Position numbers and translations under genes: made by a program. Shown here one piece after another: positions 54,412 through 63,793 of a DNA stretch of 64,000 nt (the stretch's first letter is position 1; each line of letters starts with the position of its first letter). The stretch covers positions 310,001 through 374,000 of the forward strand of contig NZ_JACVAB010000003.1 of assembly GCF_014851585.1 (NCBI RefSeq). The letters run 5' to 3'. Origin of the DNA: Agrobacterium sp. AGB01. GTDB lineage: Bacteria > Pseudomonadota > Alphaproteobacteria > Rhizobiales > Rhizobiaceae. The notes below the pieces were generated by a model. That model made no database searches. It was not told where the DNA came from and saw only the letters and a list, made by a program, of their open reading frames with translations.

Positions 54412-55839
54412 GTGGTCACGACGCGTACGGAGCACGATTTGCTCGGTCCAAAAGAAATTCCAACAGATGTTTATTGGGGTGTACACACGGCACGCGCCGT
54501 AGAAAATTTCCAGATAACCGGAACACCTATCGGTCATTACCCTTACCTCATTCGTGGCCTTGCCTACGTAAAGGAGGCTGCGGCACTGGCCAATCACGAG
54601 CTTGGTCTGCTGGATCAGGAACGACTGGAAGCGATTGTCAAAGCCTGCCGTGAAATTCGTGATGGCGCATTGCACGACCAGTTTGTCGTTGATGCAATAC
54701 AGGGCGGCGCTGGCACTTCAACCAATATGAATGCCAATGAGGTGATTGCCAACCGCGCCCTTGAACTGCTGAATCATGAAAAAGGTGACTACAGACGCCT
54801 TCACCCGAATGATCACGTCAATCTCAGTCAGTCGACCAATGACGCCTATCCAACGGCAATCAATGTCGGCCTAATCGAAGCAATTGATGCCCTTTCTCAT
54901 TCCATGGGCGTGCTGCAGAAGGCATTTGAGAAAAAATCCGTTGAATTCCATAGCATTTTGAAGGTCGGCCGCACGCAGTTGCAGGATGCGGTCCCGATGA
55001 CACTCGGCCAGGAATTCCGTACTTTTGCAGTGATGCTTGGTGAAGACAGAGCCAGATTGATTGAATCGGCCGCACTCCTGCATGAAATCAATCTTGGCGC
55101 CACGGCTATCGGCACTGGCCTCAATGCGCCCGCTGGTTATGCTGCCCGCGCCTGCGAACATCTTTCGCAATTGACCGGTCGTCCGCTTGTCACGGCAGCC
55201 GACCTGATCGAGGCAACGCAGGATCCTGGCGCTTTTGTCCACCTGTCCGGCGTTCTCAAGCGGATCGCCGTCAAACTGTCCAAGACCTGCAACGATCTAA
55301 GACTATTGTCTTCCGGTCCGCGTGCCGGCATCGGAGAGATCACCCTGCCCGCGGTTCAGGCAGGATCAAGCATCATGCCGGGCAAGGTCAATCCGGTCAT
55401 TCCGGAAGTCGTCAATCAGGTGGCGTTTACGGTCATCGGCAACGACATCACGATCACGATGGCAGCGGAAGGCGGACAATTGCAGCTGAACGCATTTGAG
55501 CCTGTCATTGTGCGGTCGCTCTCCGACAGCATCAGTCACCTGAGTGCCGCCTGCCTGACACTGGCAGAACGGTGCGTTGAGGGCATCGTCGCCAATCCGG
55601 CGATCATGGCCTTGCGTCTGGAAGAGTCTATCGGACTTGCAACAGCACTCAACCCGCTGATCGGCTATTATGCGGCAACGCAGATTGCGCGCGAGGCGCT
55701 CAGCACGGGACGCAACGTCCCTGAAATCGTACTCGACCGCGGGTACCTGACCGCTGAACAGTTGCTGGAAGCACTGAAGCCGGAACGGCTTGCCAACTTG
55801 CAGGATCCTATGACTGCCGGGAGCGATCCGCAGCCATAA
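54412..55839 (+). CDS. aspA: Aspartate ammonia-lyase
   Basis: A 475-residue member of the fumarase/aspartase superfamily, from GTG 54412 with AGGAGG five bases upstream. Motifs: EHDLLGPKEIPTDVYWGVHTARA, GGAGTSTNMNANEVIANRA, NDHVNLSQSTNDAYPTA and the signature GSSIMPGKVNPVIPEV (about 318-333). It splits aspartate into fumarate and ammonia, completing asparagine use with the divergent ansP/asparaginase genes. Its last 32 bases overlap the convergent regulator gene. Confidence 0.92.
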   Translation: MVTTRTEHDLLGPKEIPTDVYWGVHTARAVENFQITGTPIGHYPYLIRGLAYVKEAAALANHELGLLDQERLEAIVKACREIRDGALHDQFVVDAIQGGAGTSTNMNANEVIANRALELLNHEKGDYRRLHPNDHVNLSQSTNDAYPTAINVGLIEAIDALSHSMGVLQKAFEKKSVEFHSILKVGRTQLQDAVPMTLGQEFRTFAVMLGEDRARLIESAALLHEINLGATAIGTGLNAPAGYAARACEHLSQLTGRPLVTAADLIEATQDPGAFVHLSGVLKRIAVKLSKTCNDLRLLSSGPRAGIGEITLPAVQAGSSIMPGKVNPVIPEVVNQVAFTVIGNDITITMAAEGGQLQLNAFEPVIVRSLSDSISHLSAACLTLAERCVEGIVANPAIMALRLEESIGLATALNPLIGYYAATQIAREALSTGRNVPEIVLDRGYLTAEQLLEALKPERLANLQDPMTAGSDPQP

Positions 55840-56524
55840 TGCTGGTCACAACCTGCTTGACCTGACCAAGATGCGCCTCCATCGCCTTGATCGCGTCCTG
55901 CTCATTGCCCGCCTGGATTGTTTCAGCAATCCGGCGGTGTTCAATGTTGGACGCTTCGCGGCGATGGGCCATCATGTTCAGCAATTCTGACTGCTGGGAA
56001 ATAGCGCCCCGCGCATCAGTCACAATCTTCGCAAACACCGCATTCCCGGACGATTCGGCAATCAACGTATGAAATTCGGAGTCCAGCAGCACCCATTTAT
56101 GGGGATCTGTCTGCCGATCCATAGCGTCGCACAGATGCAGCAAAGCCGTAGCCTGCTCATCAGACCGGCGCAGTGCCGCCCATCCAGCAGCAGGAACCTC
56201 GATAAAGGGGCGTGCCTCAATCAGATCTCGTGCAGAATAACTGCCGTAACTCAGTTCGGTGCTGGGTGTAGATGTGAGAATGAAGGTACCGCTGCCCGTA
56301 CGTGTTTGCGTTAGTCCCAGCGTTTGCAGCGAGCGCAAAGCTTCACGCACAATCGGCCTGCTAACCCCGTAACGAACCGCAAGGCTGCTTTCGGATGGCA
56401 ACCGAGCACCAACCGACAGACGTCCAGACGTTATTGCAGAACGAATATCTTCGAACACCGATTCAGCGGCGTTCTTCCGACTGATCGGACTTGCATCAGA
56501 TAACCAATCAGCCAGTTCACTCAT
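55808..56524 (-). CDS. GntR-family (FadR/FCD) transcriptional regulator
   Basis: ATG 56524 has GAAGG upstream; an open frame extends 15 codons further. The 238-residue protein has a GntR winged helix (VFEDIRSAITSGRLSVGARLPSESSLA, VSRPIVREALRSLQTLGL) and a C-terminal FCD ligand domain (DLIEARPFIEVPAAGWAA, DSEFHTLIAESSGN, HRRIAETIQAGN) whose Asp/His residues bind a metal and often a carboxylate. It probably controls ansP, asparaginase and aspA in response to aspartate, asparagine or fumarate. Confidence 0.87.
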   Translation of the reverse strand: MSELADWLSDASPISRKNAAESVFEDIRSAITSGRLSVGARLPSESSLAVRYGVSRPIVREALRSLQTLGLTQTRTGSGTFILTSTPSTELSYGSYSARDLIEARPFIEVPAAGWAALRRSDEQATALLHLCDAMDRQTDPHKWVLLDSEFHTLIAESSGNAVFAKIVTDARGAISQQSELLNMMAHRREASNIEHRRIAETIQAGNEQDAIKAMEAHLGQVKQVVTSIMAADRSRQS

Positions 56525-56852
56525 AGTTGCAACCTTCACAAACATCCGGGCTTTGTCAAGAAGCCACACCCGAAGGCAGCAGATCTGTTAGCCAGATATC
56601 GAACTACAACATCACAACCAAAAGCGGAATTGATTTCTGTAAGTTACGCGATTTTCGACGCGACTGGCACACTCAACCATTGCCATTCAGGTTCGTGTCA
56701 GAAAAGCCGGACATCTAGCCATCAGAGCCGGTTGCAAATGCACATCCCCACGACCTTCAAAATCTGAAGGAGAGTATTGCCCGGTTTATGATCAAAACGA
56801 AAATACGGGTGGCAAATTGGCGTTTCTCACAGCGAAAACCGACAGGATCGAA
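56525..56852. other. Intergenic region before eptA
   Basis: About 330 bases. The dyad CCTTCA-N5-TGAAGG (56754-56770) is the only clear structure and could be a regulator site for the eptA operon, for example of its own response regulator. No gene is seen. Confidence 0.4.
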
Positions 56853-58472
56853 ATGTTTCGTCCTGTTATTGGCAGCGGAACCTTAAGTGCGCTGGGCGCA
56901 CTTTATCTGCTGTTTTTCCTCAACAGAACGTTCTGGAGCAAGATACACATCTATCTTTCGCCCTACCCGGTTGCGATTACTGCACTTTACGTCGCGATGA
57001 GTGCATTGTTCATCGCAATGATCACGATCTTTTCGGTCAAATATCTGATCAAGCCGTTTCTGGCATCGCTGATCGTTGTTGCCGCATCAGCATCCTGGTT
57101 CATTGATCGCTTTAGCGTCATCGTGGACAGCGACATGGTGCGCAACGTGTTTGAAACGACACCTGCGGAAGCCGGTAACTTGCTGACATGGGGTTTCGTG
57201 TTCTACATGGCAATGTTTGCCGGATTGCCGATACTTTTTCTTGCCCTGGTGCGCGTCCGGCACCGGTCATTTCCGCAGAAACTGATGCGCAACACCGCGA
57301 CAGTCCTGGGCTGCGTGGCAGTTGTTGGTTTCATCGGTTTTGCAAACTCGAAAACATTCACGACCGCCATACGCCAGCACCGGGACATTGTGAAAAGCAT
57401 CAATCCGCTCACACCGATTTCAAGTACCGTGCATTACCTGACGCAGGCCGGACATGAAGCAAAAATCATTGCAGAGCCAATCGGCCTCGATGCCAAGGTC
57501 ATGGCATCGGCCGGTGGTGTCAGAAAGCCTCGAGTGACCGTCATCGTTGCCGGTGAAACCGCCAGAGCAGCAAACTTCTCGCTGAATGGTTATGCCCGCG
57601 ACACCAATCCCGAACTTGCCAAGCGCGATATTGTTTACTTCCCGAACACTTCCAGCTGCGGTACGGCAACCGCAACATCGATCCCTTGCATGTTCTCGAA
57701 ATTCACACGCGCGGAATATACCCATGCCAAGGGTCTCGCCAATGAGAACGTGATGGATGTTCTGTCCCATGCAGGTATCAGCGCCACATGGTGGGACAAT
57801 AATACCGGCAGCAAGGCTGTGGCCGATCGTATCGATTTCACCGATCTCGCTGACACAAATGACCCTCGTTTCTGCACTGGAGGCGAATGTAAGGACGAGA
57901 TTTTCATGGAGCGGCTCGACAAGTGGCTCGACTCCATCACCAAGGACAGCGTTGTCGTCCTGCACCAGATGGGCAGCCATGGCCCCACCTATTACCTGCG
58001 TTATCCGCCGGAATTCAAGAAGTTCACACCTGACTGCGAAACCGCGGAGCTTGCCAATTGCACGGACGCGCAGATCGTCAATTCCTATGACAACTCCCTT
58101 CTCTACACCGACCATTTTCTGGCAACGATCATCGACAAGCTGAAAGCCCACTCTGACAAACTGGCAACGGGCATGATCTATGCGTCGGACCATGGCGAGT
58201 CATTGGGTGAAAACGGGCTTTACCTCCATGGCACGCCGTATCTTCTGGCGCCTGACCAGCAGACCCACGTCCCCTTCCTCGTCTGGTTCGATAATGATTT
58301 TGCCAGATCCATGGGTTTGGACCGGGCCTGCATGGCAAAGGAAGCAACGGCTGGTGTTCACTCCCACGACAACTTTTTCCATAGCATCCTGAGCATGATG
58401 AATGTTCAGACCTCAGTCTACGATCCGAAACTGGATATCTTCAACCGTTGCCGGAGCAACCAGGTCTCATGA
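56853..58472 (+). CDS. eptA: Lipid A phosphoethanolamine transferase
   Basis: Start set at ATG 56853 with AGGA upstream (TTG 56817 is an alternative). The 539-residue protein has five N-terminal membrane spans, then the periplasmic alkaline-phosphatase-like domain: VAGETARAANFSLNGYARDTNP, NTSSCGTATATSIPCMFS with the catalytic Thr, LHQMGSHGPTYYLRYPPEF, and YASDHGESLGENGLYLHG with zinc ligands. Close to E. coli EptA. It moves phosphoethanolamine from phosphatidylethanolamine to lipid A, lowering polymyxin binding and releasing diacylglycerol. Confidence 0.93.
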   Translation: MFRPVIGSGTLSALGALYLLFFLNRTFWSKIHIYLSPYPVAITALYVAMSALFIAMITIFSVKYLIKPFLASLIVVAASASWFIDRFSVIVDSDMVRNVFETTPAEAGNLLTWGFVFYMAMFAGLPILFLALVRVRHRSFPQKLMRNTATVLGCVAVVGFIGFANSKTFTTAIRQHRDIVKSINPLTPISSTVHYLTQAGHEAKIIAEPIGLDAKVMASAGGVRKPRVTVIVAGETARAANFSLNGYARDTNPELAKRDIVYFPNTSSCGTATATSIPCMFSKFTRAEYTHAKGLANENVMDVLSHAGISATWWDNNTGSKAVADRIDFTDLADTNDPRFCTGGECKDEIFMERLDKWLDSITKDSVVVLHQMGSHGPTYYLRYPPEFKKFTPDCETAELANCTDAQIVNSYDNSLLYTDHFLATIIDKLKAHSDKLATGMIYASDHGESLGENGLYLHGTPYLLAPDQQTHVPFLVWFDNDFARSMGLDRACMAKEATAGVHSHDNFFHSILSMMNVQTSVYDPKLDIFNRCRSNQVS

Positions 58473-58852
58473 GTGTAATGCCAGACTATACAAAACTGAC
58501 TGGCATCACGCATTTGCTGGCCGGCACACGGTATTCCGCAGCGGGTGCCAAACGAGCGTGGAAGGAAGCCGCAGTCCGCCATGAAGTGTTTGCCTTCGGG
58601 CTCTTGATGGCCGCTTATCTCGCGCTTGGCGTTAGCCTGACGATCCTATGCGCAGCCATCATCCTGTTTCTGGCGCTTGTCTCGGCTGAGGCACTGAATA
58701 CGGCAGTCGAAGAGATCATCGACCGTATTTCCCCGGAGATATCGACGACGGGCCGCCATGCTAAAGACCTTGGTTCTTTTGCGGTTTTTTGCCTGCTGAC
58801 GGCTAATGCAGTGCTGTTTTTATATGCTCTCGTCACCCACTTGTTTTTATGA
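58469..58852 (+). CDS. dgkA: Diacylglycerol kinase
   Basis: A 127-residue, three-span DgkA: AWKEAAVRHE (residues 30-39), then VSAEALNTAVEEIIDRISPE (71-90) and RHAKDLGSFAVF. The conserved Glu, Asn and Asp of the active site are present. ATG 58469 overlaps the eptA stop (ATGA). It returns diacylglycerol made by EptA to phosphatidic acid, so the two enzymes form one cycle. Confidence 0.92.
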   Translation: MSVMPDYTKLTGITHLLAGTRYSAAGAKRAWKEAAVRHEVFAFGLLMAAYLALGVSLTILCAAIILFLALVSAEALNTAVEEIIDRISPEISTTGRHAKDLGSFAVFCLLTANAVLFLYALVTHLFL

Positions 58853-58946
58853 CAAGTACGCTTGTTCCGATCTCGAACGAGAGGCATGGCTTGACGCCTT
58901 GACCTCTTACAGAATACGCAATGACAAATCGCTTTATGGGGTTGTC

Positions 58947-59600
58947 TTGCGGGTCCTTCTGGTTGAAGACGATTATGTGCTTGGAGAGGCGTTGCGTGAT
59001 CACGTAGCAGCCGCAGGCCATGCTGTGGATTGGTTCAAGAACCTGGCAGATTCAATCGCAGCAACGCAGACAGTCAATTATGGGCTGGTGCTCCTGGATT
59101 TGCGCCTTCCCGATGGTGAAGGGCTTACACTGCTCAAGACCCTGCGCTCCGCCCATGATTCAACACCCGTCATCATTCTGACCGCCCATGATCAGGTCTC
59201 CGACCGAATTGAAGGCTTGAATGCCGGTGCGGATGATTACCTTGTCAAACCTTTCAATCTTGGCGAGTTGACGGCGCGTATGCTGGCAGTCTCACGTCGG
59301 TACGAAGGCAGGTCGGTCTCGGTTGTTACCCTGCCGGATATCGAGATCAATCAGGCGGTACGCAGCATTGATGTCCACGGCAAGCCCGTGTCATTGAGCG
59401 CACGTGAATGGGCGGTTCTGGACAAATTGATCGAGCGTCCCGGCGCACTTGTTTCCAAGACCCAGCTCAGCGAAACCTTGTACGAATTCGGCGCTGAAAT
59501 CGAGAGCAATACGGTTGAAGTCTACATCAGCCGTCTGCGAAAAAAAATCGGGCATGGCCGCATCGAGACCGTGCGCGGCATTGGCTACACAATCCGTTGA
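58947..59600 (+). CDS. OmpR-family response regulator (PmrA/BasR-like)
   Basis: A 217-residue regulator from TTG 58947 (MRVLLVEDDYV); earlier frame has no coding signal. Receiver with D51 (LVLLDLRLPDGEG) and K101 (YLVKPF); winged-helix DNA-binding domain with LSAREWAVLDKLIERPGALVSK, ESNTVEVYISRLRKKIG, IETVRGIGYTIR. With the kinase encoded next and eptA upstream it resembles PmrAB. It likely controls this operon. Confidence 0.87.
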   Translation: MRVLLVEDDYVLGEALRDHVAAAGHAVDWFKNLADSIAATQTVNYGLVLLDLRLPDGEGLTLLKTLRSAHDSTPVIILTAHDQVSDRIEGLNAGADDYLVKPFNLGELTARMLAVSRRYEGRSVSVVTLPDIEINQAVRSIDVHGKPVSLSAREWAVLDKLIERPGALVSKTQLSETLYEFGAEIESNTVEVYISRLRKKIGHGRIETVRGIGYTIR

Positions 59601-59607
59601 GGCAACA

Positions 59608-60930
59608 ATGAACGCCAAAATGAGCATGACACGCAAGCTCGTTTACGCCGTAACCGCTGTGGTTGCGGTGGCATGGCTGCTTGCCTCCAGCCTTGGCATC
59701 ATGGTGATGCAGGACGAGTTTGCAGAGATATTCGACAGCGCCGTTGAAGAAACGGCTGAGCGCTTGTTGCCGCTTGTCGTGAATGACATCCAGGAAGGTG
59801 GCGTATCGTCCGCGCAACTCGACTTAACGCAGCGAGCCGCTGGCAAGGAGTATTTGACCTATCAGGCGCGTGACCGGCTTGGACATGTTCTTGTTCATTC
59901 GCATGACAGTTCGACCGAGCCCTTTGATGTGCCGCTCGTTGCGGGTTTTGCAGACACGTCTACACAGCGCATCTATACCGCCGTATCCCCTGACGGTGCG
60001 ATTTTCCTGCAGGTGGCAGATGCTTTTGCCAATCGCCGCGAAGCTATTGTTGAAGCAAGCGTGGCGTTGTTCCTGCCGCTTATCATTCTGATCCCTGCCA
60101 GCATCGCTGCGGTTATCTTTGTGGTTCGTCGCACCTTGTACCCGATCCAAGAACTGCGGGACGATATCGGACGCAAAGACAGCGGCAATATGGTGCCTGT
60201 TGATGCAAGCCCCCTGCCGGCCGAGTTACATCCGATCGCCCGTTCAGTGAACCTGTTGCTTGAACGTCTGCGGTTATCCCTCGAAGCGGAAAGGGAATTT
60301 ACCTCCAACAGTGCCCATGAATTGCGCACGCCGATTGCGGGCGCGCTTGCCCAGGCACAGCGTCTGAAAGCAGAAGTGCCGACAGAGTTTTCACCACGCA
60401 TCGACCAGATTGAACAGTCACTGTCACACCTTGGTCGTCTGGCAGAAAAGCTTCTCCAGATGTCGCGCGCCGATGCCGGCATCGGTATTTCCGATACGCT
60501 GACAGACCTCGTGCCGGTGATAAAAATCGTCGTTGGTGACCTCGAGAGAATGTCAATTGGTGACGGTCGGATCAATCTTCACCTTGGCAAAGACGTACAA
60601 CTTGAACGCCACATCAATCCGGATGCCTTCGGCATTGTCATTCGCAACCTGCTGGAAAATGCCTTGGTGCACAGCCCGCAAGACAGCATGGTGGAAATTT
60701 CTGTCGAAAACGGCAATCGCCTGCGTGTTGCCAACGAATGCGAACTGATCACCCCAGAAGATTTCGCCGGTTTGACGGCGCGCTTCACCCGTGGACCAAC
60801 CAAGGCCTCCGGTTCTGGTCTTGGCCTGGCGATCGTTAGCAATCTCGTCGAGAAGATGAACGCTAAACTCACCCTCTCCTCGCCCGCATCAGGAAAAAAA
60901 GATGGCTTTGAAGCCATTTTGACCTTCTAG
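59608..60930 (+). CDS. Sensor histidine kinase (PmrB-like)
   Basis: A 440-residue kinase with TM1 (residues 11-34), a periplasmic loop of about 115 residues, TM2 (about 151-173), HisKA with H237 (SNSAHELRTPIAG) and ATPase domain (VIRNLLENALVHSP, GSGLGLAIVSNLV). It begins seven bases after the regulator gene. Sensing of cationic peptides, metals or pH is usual for PmrB-like kinases; the loop itself shows no known ferric-binding motif. Confidence 0.87.
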   Translation: MNAKMSMTRKLVYAVTAVVAVAWLLASSLGIMVMQDEFAEIFDSAVEETAERLLPLVVNDIQEGGVSSAQLDLTQRAAGKEYLTYQARDRLGHVLVHSHDSSTEPFDVPLVAGFADTSTQRIYTAVSPDGAIFLQVADAFANRREAIVEASVALFLPLIILIPASIAAVIFVVRRTLYPIQELRDDIGRKDSGNMVPVDASPLPAELHPIARSVNLLLERLRLSLEAEREFTSNSAHELRTPIAGALAQAQRLKAEVPTEFSPRIDQIEQSLSHLGRLAEKLLQMSRADAGIGISDTLTDLVPVIKIVVGDLERMSIGDGRINLHLGKDVQLERHINPDAFGIVIRNLLENALVHSPQDSMVEISVENGNRLRVANECELITPEDFAGLTARFTRGPTKASGSGLGLAIVSNLVEKMNAKLTLSSPASGKKDGFEAILTF

Positions 60931-60951
60931 CCAAATAACTGGCAAGAGACG

Positions 60952-61869
60952 TTACAGACGTTCCAGAGCATCGTGCGCTTGCGCTCTGGTCGGCATGCCA
61001 CGACGGCCACCAAACACTTCGCATTTCAGCGCAGCTGTGACAGAGGCAAGTCGCATCGTGTCGCGCAGTGGCAAACCTTCGGCGATGGCCAATGCAAAGG
61101 CACCATGGAAAGCATCGCCAGCAGCCAGGGTATCAACCGCCTTGATAGTCAAGGTCGCCTGATGCTGGACTGTGCTTGAGGCGTTTTCCAGCCAGAAACA
61201 GCCTTTTGAGCCGGCCGTAATGCACAAAAGTGTATCCGGCAACTTTTTCCGCAAGGCCAGCAACATGTCGATGGCATCATCCAGACCAGTCAAACTTGTC
61301 GCGGCGGGCTCGGAAAACACGATGTGGCTGGCAGCCGGCGCCAGTCGCTCCAATACCTCGACGGGTGCAACGTCTCCATCCAGAATGGCAGGAATACCAA
61401 CGCGCCTTGCGGCCTGCAACACCGCAAGCGCAAGCTTCGGCCAGCGAACATCCACCAGCACGGCATCAAATCCGGCGATCTCGGCATCATCAAAGGCCTT
61501 TGCCGTATCATGTAAGCGATGGTCGTAAAATGGTACGATCAGTCGTTCACCAAGATCATCGACCAGAATGGTCGATAGTGCTGAACGGGCACCCTCCGCA
61601 ATCGTCATGCCGGACATGTCGATACCGTCGTCACCGAGATCACGCAAAATCCGGACACCAGTTTCGTCATTGCCAACCGCACCCCAGAGGCTGGCACACC
61701 CGCCCAATCGCACGATGGCATAAGCAGCACTGGCTGCCATGCCCTCGGCAATCTCCAGCATGTCATAAGGCAATAATTTGCCTTCGCCCTTTGGCAGGTC
61801 ATGAACACGGAAGATCGTGTCGAGGACGGATGCCCCGACACACAGAATACGCTTTGTCACGTTGCTCAA
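60952..61869 (-). CDS. PfkB-family sugar kinase
   Basis: A 305-residue ribokinase-fold enzyme: CVGASVLDTIFRVHDLPKGEGK, ASAAYAIVRLGG, WGAVGNDETGVRIL and the C-terminal DTLAAGDAFHGAFA, where the usual GAGD loop is AAGD. The catalytic Asp remains. It overlaps the sugar importer ATPase gene by four bases, so it probably phosphorylates the imported sugar. The identity of the sugar is unknown. Confidence 0.85.
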   Translation of the reverse strand: MSNVTKRILCVGASVLDTIFRVHDLPKGEGKLLPYDMLEIAEGMAASAAYAIVRLGGCASLWGAVGNDETGVRILRDLGDDGIDMSGMTIAEGARSALSTILVDDLGERLIVPFYDHRLHDTAKAFDDAEIAGFDAVLVDVRWPKLALAVLQAARRVGIPAILDGDVAPVEVLERLAPAASHIVFSEPAATSLTGLDDAIDMLLALRKKLPDTLLCITAGSKGCFWLENASSTVQHQATLTIKAVDTLAAGDAFHGAFALAIAEGLPLRDTMRLASVTAALKCEVFGGRRGMPTRAQAHDALERL

Positions 61870-62921
61870 ATACGCTTGCCAGTTTCTTTGTCGAACAGGT
61901 GAATATGATCCGTATCTACAGAAATGCCGACCGTGCTGCCAAATTGAATATTGAGACGTTCTCGGAACAGGCAGGCAATTTCATCACCGTTGCAATTCAG
62001 CTTGGCATAGATTTCAGAGCCAGTGCCTTCAACCAGTGTGACCGTGCCTTCAATGTTACCGGCAGCAGCCCTGATGTGTTCGGGACGAATGCCGTAAACC
62101 AAGTCGCGGCCATGAGCCGAGGCAGCCACGTCCTTCGGCAGTGGCAAGGTCAATCCGTTTTTCGTCCGGAAAATACCTTCCTCGATACGACCATCGATGA
62201 AATTCATCGATGGTGAACCGATGAAGCCTGCCACAAAGATATTGGCCGGGCGGTCATAGAGTTCCAGCGGCGCGCCAACCTGTTCGATGTAACCATCATG
62301 CAGAACCACGATCTTGTCGGCCATAGTCATGGCTTCAACCTGGTCATGCGTCACATAAATGGTTGTCGTACCAATGCGCTGATGCATCGCCTTGATTTCA
62401 CCGCGCATCTGCACGCGCAATTTCGCATCAAGGTTGGAAAGCGGTTCATCGAACAGGAACACCTTGGGATCGCGCACAATGGCACGTCCCATCGCGACGC
62501 GTTGGCGCTGGCCGCCAGACAGTTGGCGCGGGTATCTTTCCAGCAATGCGTCGAGGCCAAGAATGGTCGCTGCCCGATGGACCTTTTCCTTGATTTCCGC
62601 AGGGCTTGCTTTTTTCAGCTTCAGTGCGAAGCCCATATTTTCGGCCACAGTCATATGCGGATAGAGCGCGTAATTCTGGAACACCATGGCGATATCACGA
62701 TCGCGCGCCGGCAGATGCGAAACCTCACGAGAACCGATGTGGATTTCGCCGTCGCTCAATTCTTCAAGTCCGGCAATCATGCGCAGAAGTGTAGATTTTC
62801 CGCAGCCCGATGGGCCAACGAGGACAACAAAATCTCCATCCGTGATGTCAACGCTGATGCCGTGAATGACCTTGACGGCGCCATAGTGTTTCTGGACGTT
62901 TTGAATACTGACGGGTGCCAT
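61866..62921 (-). CDS. MalK/UgpC-type sugar ABC ATPase
   Basis: ATG 62921 begins MAPVSIQNVQKHYGAVKVIHG; the frame extends upstream but without homology. The 351-residue protein has Walker A GPSGCGKST, signature LSGGQRQR, Walker B FLFDEPLSNLDA, H-loop VTHDQ and a C-terminal TOBE domain (VYGIRPEHI, VEGTGSEIYAKL). It energises the MalFG-type permeases encoded upstream for uptake of a carbohydrate or polyol. Confidence 0.91.
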   Translation of the reverse strand: MAPVSIQNVQKHYGAVKVIHGISVDITDGDFVVLVGPSGCGKSTLLRMIAGLEELSDGEIHIGSREVSHLPARDRDIAMVFQNYALYPHMTVAENMGFALKLKKASPAEIKEKVHRAATILGLDALLERYPRQLSGGQRQRVAMGRAIVRDPKVFLFDEPLSNLDAKLRVQMRGEIKAMHQRIGTTTIYVTHDQVEAMTMADKIVVLHDGYIEQVGAPLELYDRPANIFVAGFIGSPSMNFIDGRIEEGIFRTKNGLTLPLPKDVAASAHGRDLVYGIRPEHIRAAAGNIEGTVTLVEGTGSEIYAKLNCNGDEIACLFRERLNIQFGSTVGISVDTDHIHLFDKETGKRI

Positions 62922-62971
62922 ATGTGTATATTCCTGTCGAAAATCGTTTCGTGAACGGGCGTTTAGCCCGC

Positions 62972-63793
62972 TTAACCGCCCTTGACCGCGCCTGCCGTCA
63001 AACCTGCGACAATCTGCTTTTGTGCAAACATTGTCAGCAGAAGAACTGGCAGGGTCACAATCAGCGCAGCCGCTGCAAGTGGTCCCCAACTGACCTGTTC
63101 AAAGGACAGCATGTTGTAAACGGCAACCGGCAAAGTACGGGTCTCACGGCTGGCAAGGACAATACCGAAGACGAAATTGTTCCATGAGAAGATCAGCGCC
63201 AGAATGAACGACACCACGATACCCGGCTTGGCAATCGGCAAGGCAACCAGACGGAACACCTGCCATGAACTTGCGCCGTCAATGCTGGCTGCCTCTTCCA
63301 ACTCCATGGGCGTCGTTTCGAAGTAACCAATCATGATCCAGACCACGATTGGCACAGTTACCACCAGGTGAATGATGATCTGCGGCCATAGGGTACCCAG
63401 CAGGTTTAGCCATTGGAACAGCAGGAACAGCGGAATGAGGAACGAAAGGCCGGGTGTCATACGGGCGATCATGATGACAACCGCCGATTTTTCCGCCTTC
63501 AACCGGGCAATGCCGTAACCGGCAGGCACACCGATGAGCAGTGCCAAGATTGTCGCAGCACCCGTCACCAACACGGAATTCCAGAAATACAGCAGGAAGT
63601 TATTCTCTTCAAAAACCTTGGCATAGTTCGACCAGGCGATGTTTTCAGGAATGAGAATGGGCGGGTATGCGCCGTTGTCGATTTCATATTTAAGTGACAG
63701 CGATATCATCCAAAGAAAGAACAGGATGACAGGCGACACCATCACAACGGCCACGAATAACATGCCGATGCTGTCGAGTGTTTTGCGTCTCAT
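62972..63793 (-). CDS. Sugar ABC permease (MalG-type)
   Basis: A 273-residue permease with six spans and the EAA loop ETTPMELEEAASIDGASSWQVFRLVALPIAKPGI in its second half, plus the N-terminal IPENIAWSNYAKVFEENNFLLYFWNS pattern of MalG-like subunits. Its start overlaps the upstream permease stop by one base. The gap to the ATPase gene is 50 bases. Confidence 0.9.
   Translation of the reverse strand: MRRKTLDSIGMLFVAVVMVSPVILFFLWMISLSLKYEIDNGAYPPILIPENIAWSNYAKVFEENNFLLYFWNSVLVTGAATILALLIGVPAGYGIARLKAEKSAVVIMIARMTPGLSFLIPLFLLFQWLNLLGTLWPQIIIHLVVTVPIVVWIMIGYFETTPMELEEAASIDGASSWQVFRLVALPIAKPGIVVSFILALIFSWNNFVFGIVLASRETRTLPVAVYNMLSFEQVSWGPLAAAALIVTLPVLLLTMFAQKQIVAGLTAGAVKGG

Noticed and set aside
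56817..56852. TTG start for eptA
   Set aside because: The extension adds twelve residues without homology and the ATG at 56853 has a better ribosome site, although this is not certain.
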